This document shows positions 24,126 through 32,957 of a stretch of 60,055 bases of DNA, piece by piece. The position numbers and the translations under genes were made by a program. The notes below the pieces were generated by a model that had not been told where the DNA came from, ran no database searches, and saw only the letters and a list, made by a program, of their open reading frames with translations. Numbering within the stretch: position 1 is the first letter of the stretch; each line of letters starts with the position of its first letter. This DNA comes from UBA1189 sp045612925 (lineage in GTDB: Bacteria > Bacteroidota > Bacteroidia > Bacteroidales > Bacteroidaceae), in NCBI GenBank assembly GCA_045612925.1, contig JAZKZX010000008.1, positions 1 to 60,055 of the forward strand, in the 5' to 3' direction.

Positions 24126-24980
24126 GTGAATAATATTCTCCAATTTATATACAAATTCCAGCATTGGATAGTCTTCATTGTGTTGGAGATTGTTTGCTTT
24201 GTATTGTTGTTCTCGTACAATAGCTTTCAGGGTAGTGTGTACTTATCTACAGCTAATGAGGTGATAGCGCGTCTGCTCAATGGGAAAAACAAAGTAACGA
24301 GCTACTTTGATTTGGTGGAGCAGAATCAAGCCTTAGCTAGTCAGAATGCCGAATTACTGCAGCGTGTAGTGGGGTTGGAGATGTTGAATGCGCAATATCA
24401 ACAAGATAGTCTTACTGAAGTTGAGACAATTAATCGTATACGCCATGCTGGATATCACATCACTTCGGCTCTGGTCATTGATAAATCTGTCAATAATACT
24501 GATAATTACTTCACCCTCAATCGAGGCGAGGCTGATGGTATAAGGCCAGATATGGGTGTGGTAAGTGTCGATGGCGTAGTAGGTGTGGTATTTAGATGTA
24601 CTGAACACTATTCGCTCGTGATGCCACTGCTCAATAGCAATAGTAGTATCAGTTGTAAAGTGAACAAAGAAATTGGATATCTCCGATGGGATGGAGGCGA
24701 TGCCCGGTATGCTACATTGCACGATTTGCCCTTCTATTCGGTAGTGGAACCTGGCGATACCATTGTAACCAGCGGGAGCTCTTCATTCTTCCCCGAAGAT
24801 GTGATGGTGGGTAGAGTGGAGGAGGTTTATCCCTCTCCCGATGGTCAATACATGAGACTGAAGGTGCTGCTGAATGCACAATTCGCTAGTTTGAAGCATG
24901 CCTTCGTAGTTAGTAAGATGGATGCAGAAGAGCTAGCAGTACTATACGAGATGCTCAAGCCTAAGAAAAATAAAAAGTAA
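24126..24980 (+). CDS. mreC: Rod shape-determining protein MreC
   Basis: A 284-residue inner-membrane protein with a large periplasmic part that bridges MreB and the wall synthases. The start is set at the GTG at 24126 (NNILQFIYKFQHW), followed by a membrane helix (about 14-31, IVFIVLEIVCFVLLFSY). A coiled coil (LVEQNQALASQNAELLQRV) and the MreC beta domains follow (TLNRGEADGIRPDMGVVSVDGVVG; DTIVTSGSSSFFPEDVMVG). The frame is open back to 23967, but that part is repeat sequence and overlaps mreB. No ATG fits, so GTG use is likely. Confidence 0.93.
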   Translation: MNNILQFIYKFQHWIVFIVLEIVCFVLLFSYNSFQGSVYLSTANEVIARLLNGKNKVTSYFDLVEQNQALASQNAELLQRVVGLEMLNAQYQQDSLTEVETINRIRHAGYHITSALVIDKSVNNTDNYFTLNRGEADGIRPDMGVVSVDGVVGVVFRCTEHYSLVMPLLNSNSSISCKVNKEIGYLRWDGGDARYATLHDLPFYSVVEPGDTIVTSGSSSFFPEDVMVGRVEEVYPSPDGQYMRLKVLLNAQFASLKHAFVVSKMDAEELAVLYEMLKPKKNKK

Positions 24981-24981
24981 T

Positions 24982-25482
24982 ATGGAAAGGTTTCTCAATC
25001 GTGGCGCATGGTTTGTCTGTCTGGCGTTCGTGCAGGTCATGTTTCTTAACAAGATCTGCCTGTTGGGTTGGGCTACACCTTTTGTCTATGTCTATCTAAT
25101 CTTGACTTTGGATAAGGATATTGATCGTAATGCATTAATGGTGATAGCCTTTCTAATGGGATTTGCGATTGATATCTTCAGCAATACTCCAGGAGTGAAT
25201 GCTGGGGCATTGGTGCTCGTGGCTTTTCTGCGCCCAGGATTGTTGCAATTGTTTTCTCCGCGCGGAGAATACGAAAACTTCGAACCAGGTATATATACTT
25301 TGGGCATGTGGGCATTTGTAAGGTATGCAGCAGTCATGGTACTATTTCATCATATGGCGCTATTTTCTTTGGAGGCCTTTTCATTTGAGCATTTTGGATT
25401 TATGTTGCTTCGTGTCTTCTGGAGTACATTATTAACGATGATGCTGGTGATTGCAATTGAATGTGTTCGTCATAAAAGATAA
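24982..25482 (+). CDS. mreD: Rod shape-determining protein MreD
   Basis: A 166-residue integral inner-membrane protein with about five hydrophobic helices, fitting MreD. A LLGWATPFVYVYLILTL helix and a MGFAIDIFSNTPGVNAGALVLVAF segment are typical of the family in Bacteroidetes. It starts 1 base after the mreC stop, so they are coupled. MreD partners MreC in the elongasome. Confidence 0.92.
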   Translation: MERFLNRGAWFVCLAFVQVMFLNKICLLGWATPFVYVYLILTLDKDIDRNALMVIAFLMGFAIDIFSNTPGVNAGALVLVAFLRPGLLQLFSPRGEYENFEPGIYTLGMWAFVRYAAVMVLFHHMALFSLEAFSFEHFGFMLLRVFWSTLLTMMLVIAIECVRHKR

Positions 25483-25490
25483 GTGCGAAG

Positions 25491-27338
25491 ATGGGCAATG
25501 ATTATCGGTACGAAAACCGTAAGTTTGTGATAGTGGGAGTGGTGCTTGCTATCGTTATCGTATTTATATGCCGGCTATTCAGTTTGCAGTTGCTAAATGA
25601 TAAGTATAGTACTTATGCTGAGTCTAATGCCTTCTTAAACAAGTCCATCTATCCTTCGCGAGGTGTGATGTATGATCGCTCAGGAAAGCTGCTGGTATCC
25701 AACCAACCTGCTTATGATGTAATGGTGTGTATGCGTAGTGTCAATGAACTTGACACACTGGCACTTTGCCAATCGCTTGGTATTACGAAGGAATTCTTTG
25801 ATAAGCGTATGGTTGATATCAAGAACCGACAGCTCAATCCTGGCTATTCGTCATATACCAACCAACTATTCTTGAGTCAACTTACGGCTGAAGAGTTTGC
25901 TCGATTTCAAGAGCAGTTGTATAAGTTCTCAGGTTTCTCTATTCAGCGGCGCATCATTCGTCAGTACAACTATCCTGTTGGGGGACATCTGTTTGGTGAT
26001 TTGGGAGAAGTGTCGAAGAACGATATCGCTAAGGATAACTATTATGTGCGAGGAGACTTCATTGGTAAACAGGGTATAGAGAGTTACTATGAAAAACTGC
26101 TGCGTGGCGAAAAAGGTAAAGAAGTGCTTCTGCGAGATGCTTATGGGCGTGTTAAAGGCAGTTATATGGATGGCGCTAAAGATATTGCTCCCATTCCAGG
26201 TAAGAACTTGACGCTAAGTATTGATATTGAACTGCAGACTTTGGCAGAGCAACTTTTGCAAAATAAGATTGGTAGCGTGGTAGCTATTGAGCCTTCTACA
26301 GGTGAAGTGCTATGTATGGCTTCATCTCCAACCTTTGATCCCCAAATGTTAGTAGGGAGAAAACGCGGTGAGAATCATCGACTACTATCGCAGGATAAGC
26401 AGAAACCTTTGCTCAACCGTGCTATCATGGGAACTTATCCTCCTGGCTCTACCTTCAAGACCTCTCAGGCACTCACTTATTTGCAGGAGGGTATCGTCAC
26501 ACCTGAGACATCGTTTCCTTGTGCGCTTGGTTTTAGGCATAGGGGATTACATGTTGGTTGTCATGCCCATAGCTCGCCCATCTCTTTGAAACCATCGTTG
26601 GCAACCTCGTGCAATAGTTATTATTGTTGGGGACTTTATCGCATGATTGGTGCAGAGAAGTATGCCTCCTCTCAAGAAGCACTTACCCGCTGGAAAGATC
26701 ACATGGTGGCGATGGGTTTTGGTTATCGTTTGGGTATTGATCTCCCTGGTGAAGCGCGCGGATTTATCCCTAACTCAGCATTCTATGACAAATGGTATGG
26801 CAAGCGTTGGAATGGACTTACCATTGTCTCTATCTCTATTGGACAGGGTGAGGTTACACTGACACCACTACAGATTGCTAATCTGGGTGCAACGATTGCT
26901 AATCGCGGACATTATATTACTCCTCATGTCGTGAAGAGGATAGAGGGTGGTGAGTTGGATAGTATCTATACGGTCCCAAAATACACGATGGTTGATAGTT
27001 TTCATTACGAAACGGTGATACAAGGCATGCGAGAGGCAGTACTCAATGGTACTTGTGTGGCTGCCAATCTTCCAGATATTGAGGTGTGTGGAAAAACGGG
27101 TACTGCACAAAACAAAGGAAAGGACCATTCTGCGTTCATGGGTTTTGCACCGATGAACGATCCTAAGATTGCAGTTGCAGTATATGTTGAGAATGGAGGT
27201 TTCGGAGCGGTTTATGGCGTACCTATCGGTGCGCTCATTATAGAGAAGTATCTTAATGGAACATTAAGTGAAGAGAGCGAGAAAAAAGTAAGGGATATTC
27301 AGAAACGCACAATCTACTATGGCAGTCAGGAACGTTAA
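25491..27338 (+). CDS. mrdA: Penicillin-binding protein 2 (elongation transpeptidase)
   Basis: A 615-residue class B PBP. An N-terminal membrane helix (about 14-32) is followed by the pedestal domain and a C-terminal transpeptidase. The catalytic S320 sits in PPGSTFK, the second motif is SCNS (ATSCNSYYCW), and the third is KTG in CGKTGTAQN. It cross-links peptidoglycan with RodA during cell elongation. Its last 20 bases overlap the start of rodA. Confidence 0.96.
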   Translation: MGNDYRYENRKFVIVGVVLAIVIVFICRLFSLQLLNDKYSTYAESNAFLNKSIYPSRGVMYDRSGKLLVSNQPAYDVMVCMRSVNELDTLALCQSLGITKEFFDKRMVDIKNRQLNPGYSSYTNQLFLSQLTAEEFARFQEQLYKFSGFSIQRRIIRQYNYPVGGHLFGDLGEVSKNDIAKDNYYVRGDFIGKQGIESYYEKLLRGEKGKEVLLRDAYGRVKGSYMDGAKDIAPIPGKNLTLSIDIELQTLAEQLLQNKIGSVVAIEPSTGEVLCMASSPTFDPQMLVGRKRGENHRLLSQDKQKPLLNRAIMGTYPPGSTFKTSQALTYLQEGIVTPETSFPCALGFRHRGLHVGCHAHSSPISLKPSLATSCNSYYCWGLYRMIGAEKYASSQEALTRWKDHMVAMGFGYRLGIDLPGEARGFIPNSAFYDKWYGKRWNGLTIVSISIGQGEVTLTPLQIANLGATIANRGHYITPHVVKRIEGGELDSIYTVPKYTMVDSFHYETVIQGMREAVLNGTCVAANLPDIEVCGKTGTAQNKGKDHSAFMGFAPMNDPKIAVAVYVENGGFGAVYGVPIGALIIEKYLNGTLSEESEKKVRDIQKRTIYYGSQER

Positions 27339-28782
27339 CTTGTGGAAGTCGATAGACTGGATTACTATTATCCTCTATTTTGTGTTGGTAATTTTTGGTT
27401 GGCTCAGCATATGTGGAGCTACCTACGATTTTGGAGATCCCGACTTCTTTAGCTTTGATACATTCACTGGGAAACAGTTGTTATGGATTGGTTGTGCTAT
27501 GATTCTCGCCCTTGTGTTGCTCAATATTGAGAAGAAATATTATGAGATGATGTCTTATCCCATTTATGTAGGATTTATCATCTTGTTAGCGGTTACTCGT
27601 TTTCTTGCCCGTGATATAAATGGCTCGTTCTCATGGATTAAATTGGGCTCTATCAGTATACAACCAGCAGAGTTTGCTAAATTTGCTACAGCTCTCTGCT
27701 TGGCACGTCTGCTAAGTACATATGGCTTTTCTATGGAGAAACGTAGCGATATGCTGAAGGTGATAAGTGTTATTGTACTTCCAATGTTACTTATCGTATT
27801 GCAAAATGAAACGGGATCTGCACTCGTATACTTGTCCTTCTTTCTTGTACTTTTTCGTGAGGGTATGACGGGTTCGCTACTTGTCGTAGGTGTCTGTGCT
27901 GTACTTTACTTCATTATCGGAGTAGGGCAGAGTGACAAATTCTTTGAATTTATGCCCGTAGTATGTGTGGGAAAGTTTGTGGTGTTTTTACTTATACCGC
28001 TTTTTACTGCTCTAATGGTAGGGGTATATGGTAAGCGAATAGAACGTGCTTGGGGAATAGTTGGTGTCAACTGTGTAGCTACATTGGTCGCTTGGCTTTT
28101 CTCTCGCTATGTAGTGCCATTTAACATCTGCATCGTACAACTCGTATTGTGTGTATGTACTGCACTATACCTATTATATATATACATTCTTGAGCGATAT
28201 ACATCATATTTGCTTATTGCTCTTTTCACCTTAGGGTCAGTGGGTTTCTATTACTCTTGCAATATGCTCGTGGGTAAATTACAGCCTCATCAACAGACTC
28301 GTATTATGGTGCTTTTAGGTTTGAAGGACGACCCTTCAGGTGTAGGATATAATATTAATCAGTCGAAGATTGCTATTGGATCGGGTGGATTGTGGGGTAA
28401 AGGTTTCTTGAATGGTACGCAGACCAAACTTGACTATGTACCAGAGCAACATACTGACTTTATCTTTTGTACTATTGGCGAAGAACAGGGTTTTATGGGG
28501 TGTGTCTTTATCCTTTTGCTCTATGCTTTCTTTATTATTCGTATTATAATTCTTGCTGAAAGGCAGGGAGGGAATAAGTTTACTCGTGTTTATGGGTACT
28601 CTTTAGCTTGTATTCTTACCTTCCATCTGTTTGTCAATGTAGGTATGGTTATTGGTTTGGCTCCTGTAATTGGTATCCCTCTTCCTTTCTTCAGCTATGG
28701 AGGTTCTTCGTTGTGGGGATTCACTATCTTGCTCTCTATTCTTCTTCGTCTTGACGCAGAGCGTGACAGTCGATACAGATAA
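27319..28782 (+). CDS. rodA: Rod shape-determining protein RodA (SEDS glycosyltransferase)
   Basis: A 487-residue polytopic inner-membrane protein that polymerises peptidoglycan glycan strands. SEDS marks are visible: DINGSFSWIKLGSISIQPAEFAK, then the late FLNGTQTKLDYVPEQHTDFIF loop with the conserved catalytic-type aspartate region, and GIPLPFFSYGGSS near the C-terminus. It is longer than the roughly 370 residues of E. coli RodA because of an extra membrane segment block in the middle (about 185-310), as in other Bacteroidetes. It overlaps mrdA. Confidence 0.95.
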   Translation: MAVRNVNLWKSIDWITIILYFVLVIFGWLSICGATYDFGDPDFFSFDTFTGKQLLWIGCAMILALVLLNIEKKYYEMMSYPIYVGFIILLAVTRFLARDINGSFSWIKLGSISIQPAEFAKFATALCLARLLSTYGFSMEKRSDMLKVISVIVLPMLLIVLQNETGSALVYLSFFLVLFREGMTGSLLVVGVCAVLYFIIGVGQSDKFFEFMPVVCVGKFVVFLLIPLFTALMVGVYGKRIERAWGIVGVNCVATLVAWLFSRYVVPFNICIVQLVLCVCTALYLLYIYILERYTSYLLIALFTLGSVGFYYSCNMLVGKLQPHQQTRIMVLLGLKDDPSGVGYNINQSKIAIGSGGLWGKGFLNGTQTKLDYVPEQHTDFIFCTIGEEQGFMGCVFILLLYAFFIIRIIILAERQGGNKFTRVYGYSLACILTFHLFVNVGMVIGLAPVIGIPLPFFSYGGSSLWGFTILLSILLRLDAERDSRYR

Positions 28783-28801
28783 ACCTGAGTTTTTCGACTT
28801 T

Positions 28802-29401
28802 TTACAATGCCCCTCTGTCTATCCAAAAGATGATTTCTTCGATTTCGGCATCTTCAAGTTCGGGGTCGTATTCTTTCTTCAGGCTGGCTCCGAAAATAGC
28901 AGCAAAGGTTTGATAGAAGTTTGCTTTAAAACTTCCCATGAAAACTTTGATGAGTTCGTATCCTGTTTGGTCGCACTCGCGGTCAACAAGTTTGATGAGC
29001 ATTTTCCCTTGATTGAAGGTTAGTTTTTTCATTTGTGGGGTATATTGCTTCAGCATACCTTTTTCTACAGTAACAAGATGTGCTTCTCTCTCCTTTTCAT
29101 CGGGTATAGTAAGCAGATATTCATAGGTCTCAATAATGATACTGCGTACTTCTCGAGCAATGGGTAGAGTCTTCTTGACGTCACGCACGGTACGCCAATA
29201 GTAACGTTCTTGTCGTTGATTCCTAAATTTAGGGGGTTGGTAGATATATACATTAGGAAGGTGTACGACAGGAATAGTATCGCCTTCATAGACCTCTACT
29301 GGCAGGATTACTTGTTTACGTTTGTAGTTTTGTGCTAGTGCGTTGCAACTGCACCATAGGGATAGCGTCAAGTATAATATGGCGCAGTAGAATTGCCTCA
29401 T
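28802..29401 (-). CDS. DUF4294 domain exported protein
   Basis: A 199-residue protein with a signal peptide (MRQFYCAILYLTL to about ALAQ). The mature part contains VYEGDTIPVVHLPNVYIYQPPKF, a RYYWRTVRDVKKTLPIA stretch and the KLTFNQGKMLIKLVDRE and SFKANFYQTFAAIFG segments typical of DUF4294, a Bacteroidetes family of unknown function. The start at 29401 gives a clean signal peptide; an ATG at 29419 overlaps the upstream gene's stop and is a possible alternative. It is convergent with rodA. Confidence 0.82.
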   Translation of the reverse strand: MRQFYCAILYLTLSLWCSCNALAQNYKRKQVILPVEVYEGDTIPVVHLPNVYIYQPPKFRNQRQERYYWRTVRDVKKTLPIAREVRSIIIETYEYLLTIPDEKEREAHLVTVEKGMLKQYTPQMKKLTFNQGKMLIKLVDRECDQTGYELIKVFMGSFKANFYQTFAAIFGASLKKEYDPELEDAEIEEIIFWIDRGAL

Positions 29402-29412
29402 ATGAAATGGAG

Positions 29413-29805
29413 TTACCATTGTATGACCAATGGGTCAGGTGTAGTGCTAAAGATGATGGCAGTGGCATTTGCCAAATAGAAAACTTCAGTATTGGGGTCG
29501 TCAGCTCGATAGAACTGTTCCAAATGGGGGTGTGCCTTTACCATACTAGCTATAGCTTCATGGCGTGTGTCAAGATAGGACTCGCATGTGATGCGTATCC
29601 AATCTTCACCGCGCATGGCGGTAATCTCTACCTTTGGATTTGCTTTCATTTGGTCAGATACCTTTTTGTGATTTTTGGTCATGATGTATAGCTTGTCATC
29701 AAATAGGTTGATGGTTCCGAAGGGACGTACGCGTGCTTGGGTGCCATCTATGGTGGCAAGGTAATATACCTTGGCCTCTTTTAAGAAGTCGTATACTCTT
29801 TTCAT
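29413..29805 (-). CDS. Pyridoxamine 5'-phosphate oxidase-like protein
   Basis: A 130-residue flavin-binding split-barrel protein. MKRVYDFLKEAKVYYLATIDGTQARVRPFGTI, then DKLYIMTKNHKKVSDQMKANPKVEI and a C-terminal YLANATAIIFS are typical of small PNPOx-like proteins. They bind FMN or similar cofactors; the substrate here is not predictable. It lies upstream of, and nearly overlaps, the DUF4294 gene and is co-directional. Confidence 0.88.
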   Translation of the reverse strand: MKRVYDFLKEAKVYYLATIDGTQARVRPFGTINLFDDKLYIMTKNHKKVSDQMKANPKVEITAMRGEDWIRITCESYLDTRHEAIASMVKAHPHLEQFYRADDPNTEVFYLANATAIIFSTTPDPLVIQW

Positions 29806-29844
29806 ATGTTTATTGATTTAGAATTTGGGTGTCGCATTATGATA

Positions 29845-29875
29845 AGGAGGGTGCATCAATCCGACGCACCCTCCT
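29845..29875 (-). terminator. Strong hairpin after guaB
   Basis: AGGAGGGTGC (29845-29854) and GCACCCTCCT (29866-29875) make a 10-bp GC-rich stem between guaB and the PNPOx-like gene. The downstream side on the minus strand has only a short T run, so termination is likely but may be partial. Confidence 0.6.
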
Positions 29876-29903
29876 GTAAACTTATCATTGTTGCAGATGT
29901 CTA

Positions 29904-31379
29904 TTATTGCGGACGGCTATAGTTGGGAGCCTCGCTTGTGATAGATACATCGTGCGGATGACTTTCAAGTACACCGGCATTGGTGATGCGTACAAACTTG
30001 GCATCGTGCAGCTTGTCGATGGTGGGAGCTCCACAATAGCCCATACCAGCCTTCAAACCTCCAGCGAGTTGGTAGATTACCTCGTAGAGGGCGCCCTTGT
30101 AAGCTACGCGTCCTGCGATACCTTCGGGGACAAGCTTCTTGGTGTCCTTGGTGCCAGCCTGGAAGTAGCGGTCTTTCGAACCATTCTCCATCGCTTCGAG
30201 CGATCCCATGCCACGGTATGCCTTAAACTTACGGCCATTGAAGATGATGGTTTCACCGGGGCTCTCTTCAGTACCTGCTACGAGCGAACCAATCATTACG
30301 CAGTAACCGCCAGCAGCGATAGCCTTCACGATATCACCAGAGTAGCGCAATCCACCATCAGCGATGAGAGGTACATCCGTACCCTTAAGGGCTTTGGCTA
30401 CATCGTAGATGGCCGAGAGCTGAGGAACACCTACACCAGCAACCACGCGAGTTGTACAGATACTACCTGGGCCGATACCTACCTTAACACCATCAGCGCC
30501 AGCCTCGACAAGCATCTTGGCTGCCTCACCAGTAGCAACATTACCTACTACGATATCAATGTTCGGGAATTCTCTCTTGGCTTCTTTCAACTTGTCAATA
30601 ACACCTTTAGAGTGACCGTGAGCAGTATCAATAACGATAGCATCGGCACCTGCCTCAACGAGTGCACGCATACGGTCGAGAGTATCAAAAGTAACACCGA
30701 CACCAGCAGCCACACGCAAGCGGCCCTTGCTGTCTTTACAAGCCATAGGTTTGTCCTTGGCCTTAGTGATATCCTTATAGGTGATGAGGCCGATGAGCTT
30801 GCCATCGTTGTCTACTACGGGAAGTTTCTCAATCTTGTGTTCCTGGAGGATAGCCGAAGCTGCATCCATGTCAATCTGCTGGTGAGTGGTGATCAAGGGA
30901 GCCTTGGTCATTACTTCTTCCACTTTGCAGTTGTGGTCACGTTCGAAACGAAGGTCACGGTTGGTAACAATGCCCACGAGCTTGCCCTCACTATCTACTA
31001 CGGGGATACCTCCGATGTGATATTCAGCCATCAGGTCGAGCGCATCCTTCACGGTAGCCTCGGGTTTGATGGTGACGGGGTCGTAAATCATACCGTTCTC
31101 GGCTCGTTTTACGATAGCTACCTGGCGAGCTTGTTCCTCAATTGACATATTCTTGTGTATAACACCGATACCGCCCTCACGAGCAATGGCAATAGCCATC
31201 TTGGCCTCAGTGACAGTATCCATTGCAGCTGTCACAAAGGGGATTTTCAACTCGATGTTACGTGAAAACTTGGTCGCGAGCGACACATTGACTGGGATTA
31301 CCTCCGAATATGACGGCACGAGAAGAACGTCGTCGAACGTCAGACCGTCCATAATGATTTTGTCTGCAACAAATGACAT
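29904..31379 (-). CDS. guaB: IMP dehydrogenase
   Basis: A 491-residue enzyme that oxidises IMP to XMP with NAD, the committed step to GMP. The TIM barrel is interrupted by two CBS domains (residues about 100-210, DALDLMAEYHIGGIPVVD and ASAILQEHKIEKLPVVDNDG). The catalytic C308 lies in GPGSICTTR; VVGNVAT, IADGGLRYSGD and the YRGMGSLEAM flap are present. All domains are complete. Confidence 0.97.
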   Translation of the reverse strand: MSFVADKIIMDGLTFDDVLLVPSYSEVIPVNVSLATKFSRNIELKIPFVTAAMDTVTEAKMAIAIAREGGIGVIHKNMSIEEQARQVAIVKRAENGMIYDPVTIKPEATVKDALDLMAEYHIGGIPVVDSEGKLVGIVTNRDLRFERDHNCKVEEVMTKAPLITTHQQIDMDAASAILQEHKIEKLPVVDNDGKLIGLITYKDITKAKDKPMACKDSKGRLRVAAGVGVTFDTLDRMRALVEAGADAIVIDTAHGHSKGVIDKLKEAKREFPNIDIVVGNVATGEAAKMLVEAGADGVKVGIGPGSICTTRVVAGVGVPQLSAIYDVAKALKGTDVPLIADGGLRYSGDIVKAIAAGGYCVMIGSLVAGTEESPGETIIFNGRKFKAYRGMGSLEAMENGSKDRYFQAGTKDTKKLVPEGIAGRVAYKGALYEVIYQLAGGLKAGMGYCGAPTIDKLHDAKFVRITNAGVLESHPHDVSITSEAPNYSRPQ

Positions 31380-31410
31380 ACAATAGTTCGATTATGAAAT
31401 TTATAGCGTG

Positions 31411-31418
31411 CAAATTTA
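31411..31418 (-). promoter_or_regulatory. guaB promoter -7 box
   Basis: TAAATTTG on the minus strand fits TAnnTTTG, 31 bases before the guaB ATG. No clear -33 element is seen. Confidence 0.55.
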
Positions 31419-31604
31419 GTGGTTTTTCCTATAAAATGAAAATATTTTGCTTGAAAAGTTTCCTATAGCACCATTAAGTCATTTTTCACCTATTAATGTA
31501 GTGTGGGGTTGGTGTTAAGATTGCGTTTAATAAGGCGTATGTATTCACTCTATGGATGTAAATGTTGCAAAAATGTGCAATGGGACTAAAAAAACTTATT
31601 TTGC

Positions 31605-31634
31605 GGCGAAATGTGGCGAAATGTGGCAAAATAT
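31605..31634 (+). repeat. Three tandem 10-base repeats upstream of the acpP promoter
   Basis: GGCGAAATGT, GGCGAAATGT and GGCAAAATAT (31605-31614, 31615-31624, 31625-31634) end at the acpP -33 element. The 10-base period would present each unit on the same DNA face, as expected for cooperative activator or repressor binding. Confidence 0.55.
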
Positions 31635-31665
31635 TTGGAGAGAAAGAGAAAGTTTACTTCCTTTG
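31634..31665 (+). promoter_or_regulatory. acpP promoter
   Basis: TTTG at 31634-31637, 20-base spacer, and TTCCTTTG at 31658-31665 (one mismatch to TAnnTTTG), 41 bases before the acpP ATG. Confidence 0.55.
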
Positions 31666-31706
31666 CATCGCTTTAAGTTATTATTCACTTATAAAAACGT
31701 ATTATT

Positions 31707-31943
31707 ATGTCAGAAATTGAAGCAAGAGTAAAAGCTATCATCGTAGACAAGCTCGGTGTAGACGAGTCAGAAGTGACTCCTAATGCAAGTTTCACTAACG
31801 ACCTCGGTGCAGATTCATTGGATACCGTAGAATTGATTATGGAGTTGGAGAAGGAGTTCGGTACTTCTATTCCCGATGATGATGCTGAAAAGATTGCTAC
31901 TGTACAGGACGCTATTGACTACATCGCCAATAATGTGAAGTAA
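31707..31943 (+). CDS. acpP: Acyl carrier protein
   Basis: A 78-residue acidic protein with the phosphopantetheine attachment serine S37 in DLGADSLDTVEL and the usual four-helix plan. It carries growing acyl chains in fatty acid synthesis. It is followed by a terminator and then rnc; the fabF gene normally found between acpP and rnc in Bacteroidales is absent here. Confidence 0.97.
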   Translation: MSEIEARVKAIIVDKLGVDESEVTPNASFTNDLGADSLDTVELIMELEKEFGTSIPDDDAEKIATVQDAIDYIANNVK

Positions 31944-31964
31944 TCAAGTATAGCATAGTACTAT

Positions 31965-32005
31965 AAAAGTCGTAGTTATTGGCTTGCCGATACTGCGACT
32001 TTTTT
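31965..32005 (+). terminator. acpP terminator
   Basis: AAAAGTCG (31965-31972) pairs with CGACTTTT (31996-32003), with added pairing AGT/ACT inside, followed by T residues. It would separate acpP from rnc and overlaps the upstream open part of the rnc frame. Confidence 0.65.
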
Positions 32006-32040
32006 GTTATCTATTTTATTCCCTTCATTTTTTTGCTACC

Positions 32041-32892
32041 GTGCATATATCTCCCTTTTTTGACTATATTTACTATCTGCTATGCTGTAAGGATAGAGCT
32101 TTTGCCCGTCGTTTACGCGTGATTTTGGGCTTTTATCCGCGTAATATAGCGGTGTATCGCGAAGCGTTAATGCATCGCTCACTTAATCATTATCGCTTAC
32201 AAGAGCAGAAGAAAGACAATGAACGTTTGGAGTACTTGGGTGATGCGGTCATTGAGACTGTGGTGAGTGATATTTTATATCGTCATTTCCCCAAGAAAAA
32301 GGAGGGGTTTCTTACGTCGGTACGCAGCAAGATAGTGCAACGCAGCAGCCTAAATCGTATTGCTAAAGAAACGGGGTTAGTCGAGTTGATACAGTCGACT
32401 CATATTAATCACACTCACAATAGCTTTATCTCCGGAAATGCATTTGAGGCTTTGGTTGGAGCCATTTATCTTGATCGTGGTTATTCTTATTGCTCACGAT
32501 TTTTTAAAAAACTTATCGCTGATGGGTACATTGATATAAGCAAGGCCTCTAAAGAGGATGATAACTACAAGAGTAAACTCATAGAGTGGAGTCAAAAGAC
32601 ACAGTATGCTATGGTTTTCGAATTGGTTGATGAGAATGTTACAGGAACCAATAGCCCCACATTCCGTAGTCGTGTTTGTATCGAGGGCATAGAGGTAGGA
32701 ACGGGATTCGGATATTCCAAGAAGGAGAGCCAGCAAATGGCGGCGAAGGAGGCAATGTACCATATACGAAAGAAAACTGAATTGTATAAAAGCATTGTTG
32801 CTCAGCACGAACTGCGTGTCGCTTCTGTCTTAGCAATCGAAAGTCTTGATGTGCTTCCAGACGAGGAGGTAGAACCACAAAATTTGTCCTAA
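32041..32892 (+). CDS. rnc: Ribonuclease III
   Basis: A 283-residue double-strand RNA endonuclease. It contains the ribonuclease signature NERLEYLGDAVI (E61 and D68 in the active site), FEALVGAIYLD, and a C-terminal dsRNA-binding domain (YKSKLIEWSQK; GFGYSKKESQQMAAKEAM). A GTG at 32041 is taken as the start, because the frame upstream begins with TTG inside a terminator and gives a membrane-like leader absent from the family. A start further downstream cannot be excluded. Confidence 0.92.
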   Translation: MHISPFFDYIYYLLCCKDRAFARRLRVILGFYPRNIAVYREALMHRSLNHYRLQEQKKDNERLEYLGDAVIETVVSDILYRHFPKKKEGFLTSVRSKIVQRSSLNRIAKETGLVELIQSTHINHTHNSFISGNAFEALVGAIYLDRGYSYCSRFFKKLIADGYIDISKASKEDDNYKSKLIEWSQKTQYAMVFELVDENVTGTNSPTFRSRVCIEGIEVGTGFGYSKKESQQMAAKEAMYHIRKKTELYKSIVAQHELRVASVLAIESLDVLPDEEVEPQNLS

Positions 32893-32957
32893 GAATAGGA
32901 GTATCCAGAGTTTTTTTGTAACTTGCGCAGTCTTATTCATCTTTTTGAGATCCGATT

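Larger units (their letters stand above)
31380..31706. other. Divergent intergenic region guaB/acpP
   Basis: About 330 bases with the guaB -7 box on the left and the acpP promoter on the right. Three tandem 10-base repeats lie just upstream of the acpP -33 element. The remaining AT-rich sequence shows nothing recognisable. Confidence 0.55.

Noticed and set aside
29907..31145. 412-codon open frame opposite guaB
   Set aside because: Long because guaB codon use leaves the antisense frame open; the protein has repetitive TYDYINV-like composition and no recognisable domain, while guaB is complete.
31984..32040. Longer N-terminus for RNase III
   Set aside because: It begins with TTG inside the acpP terminator and gives a hydrophobic leader not found in RNase III.
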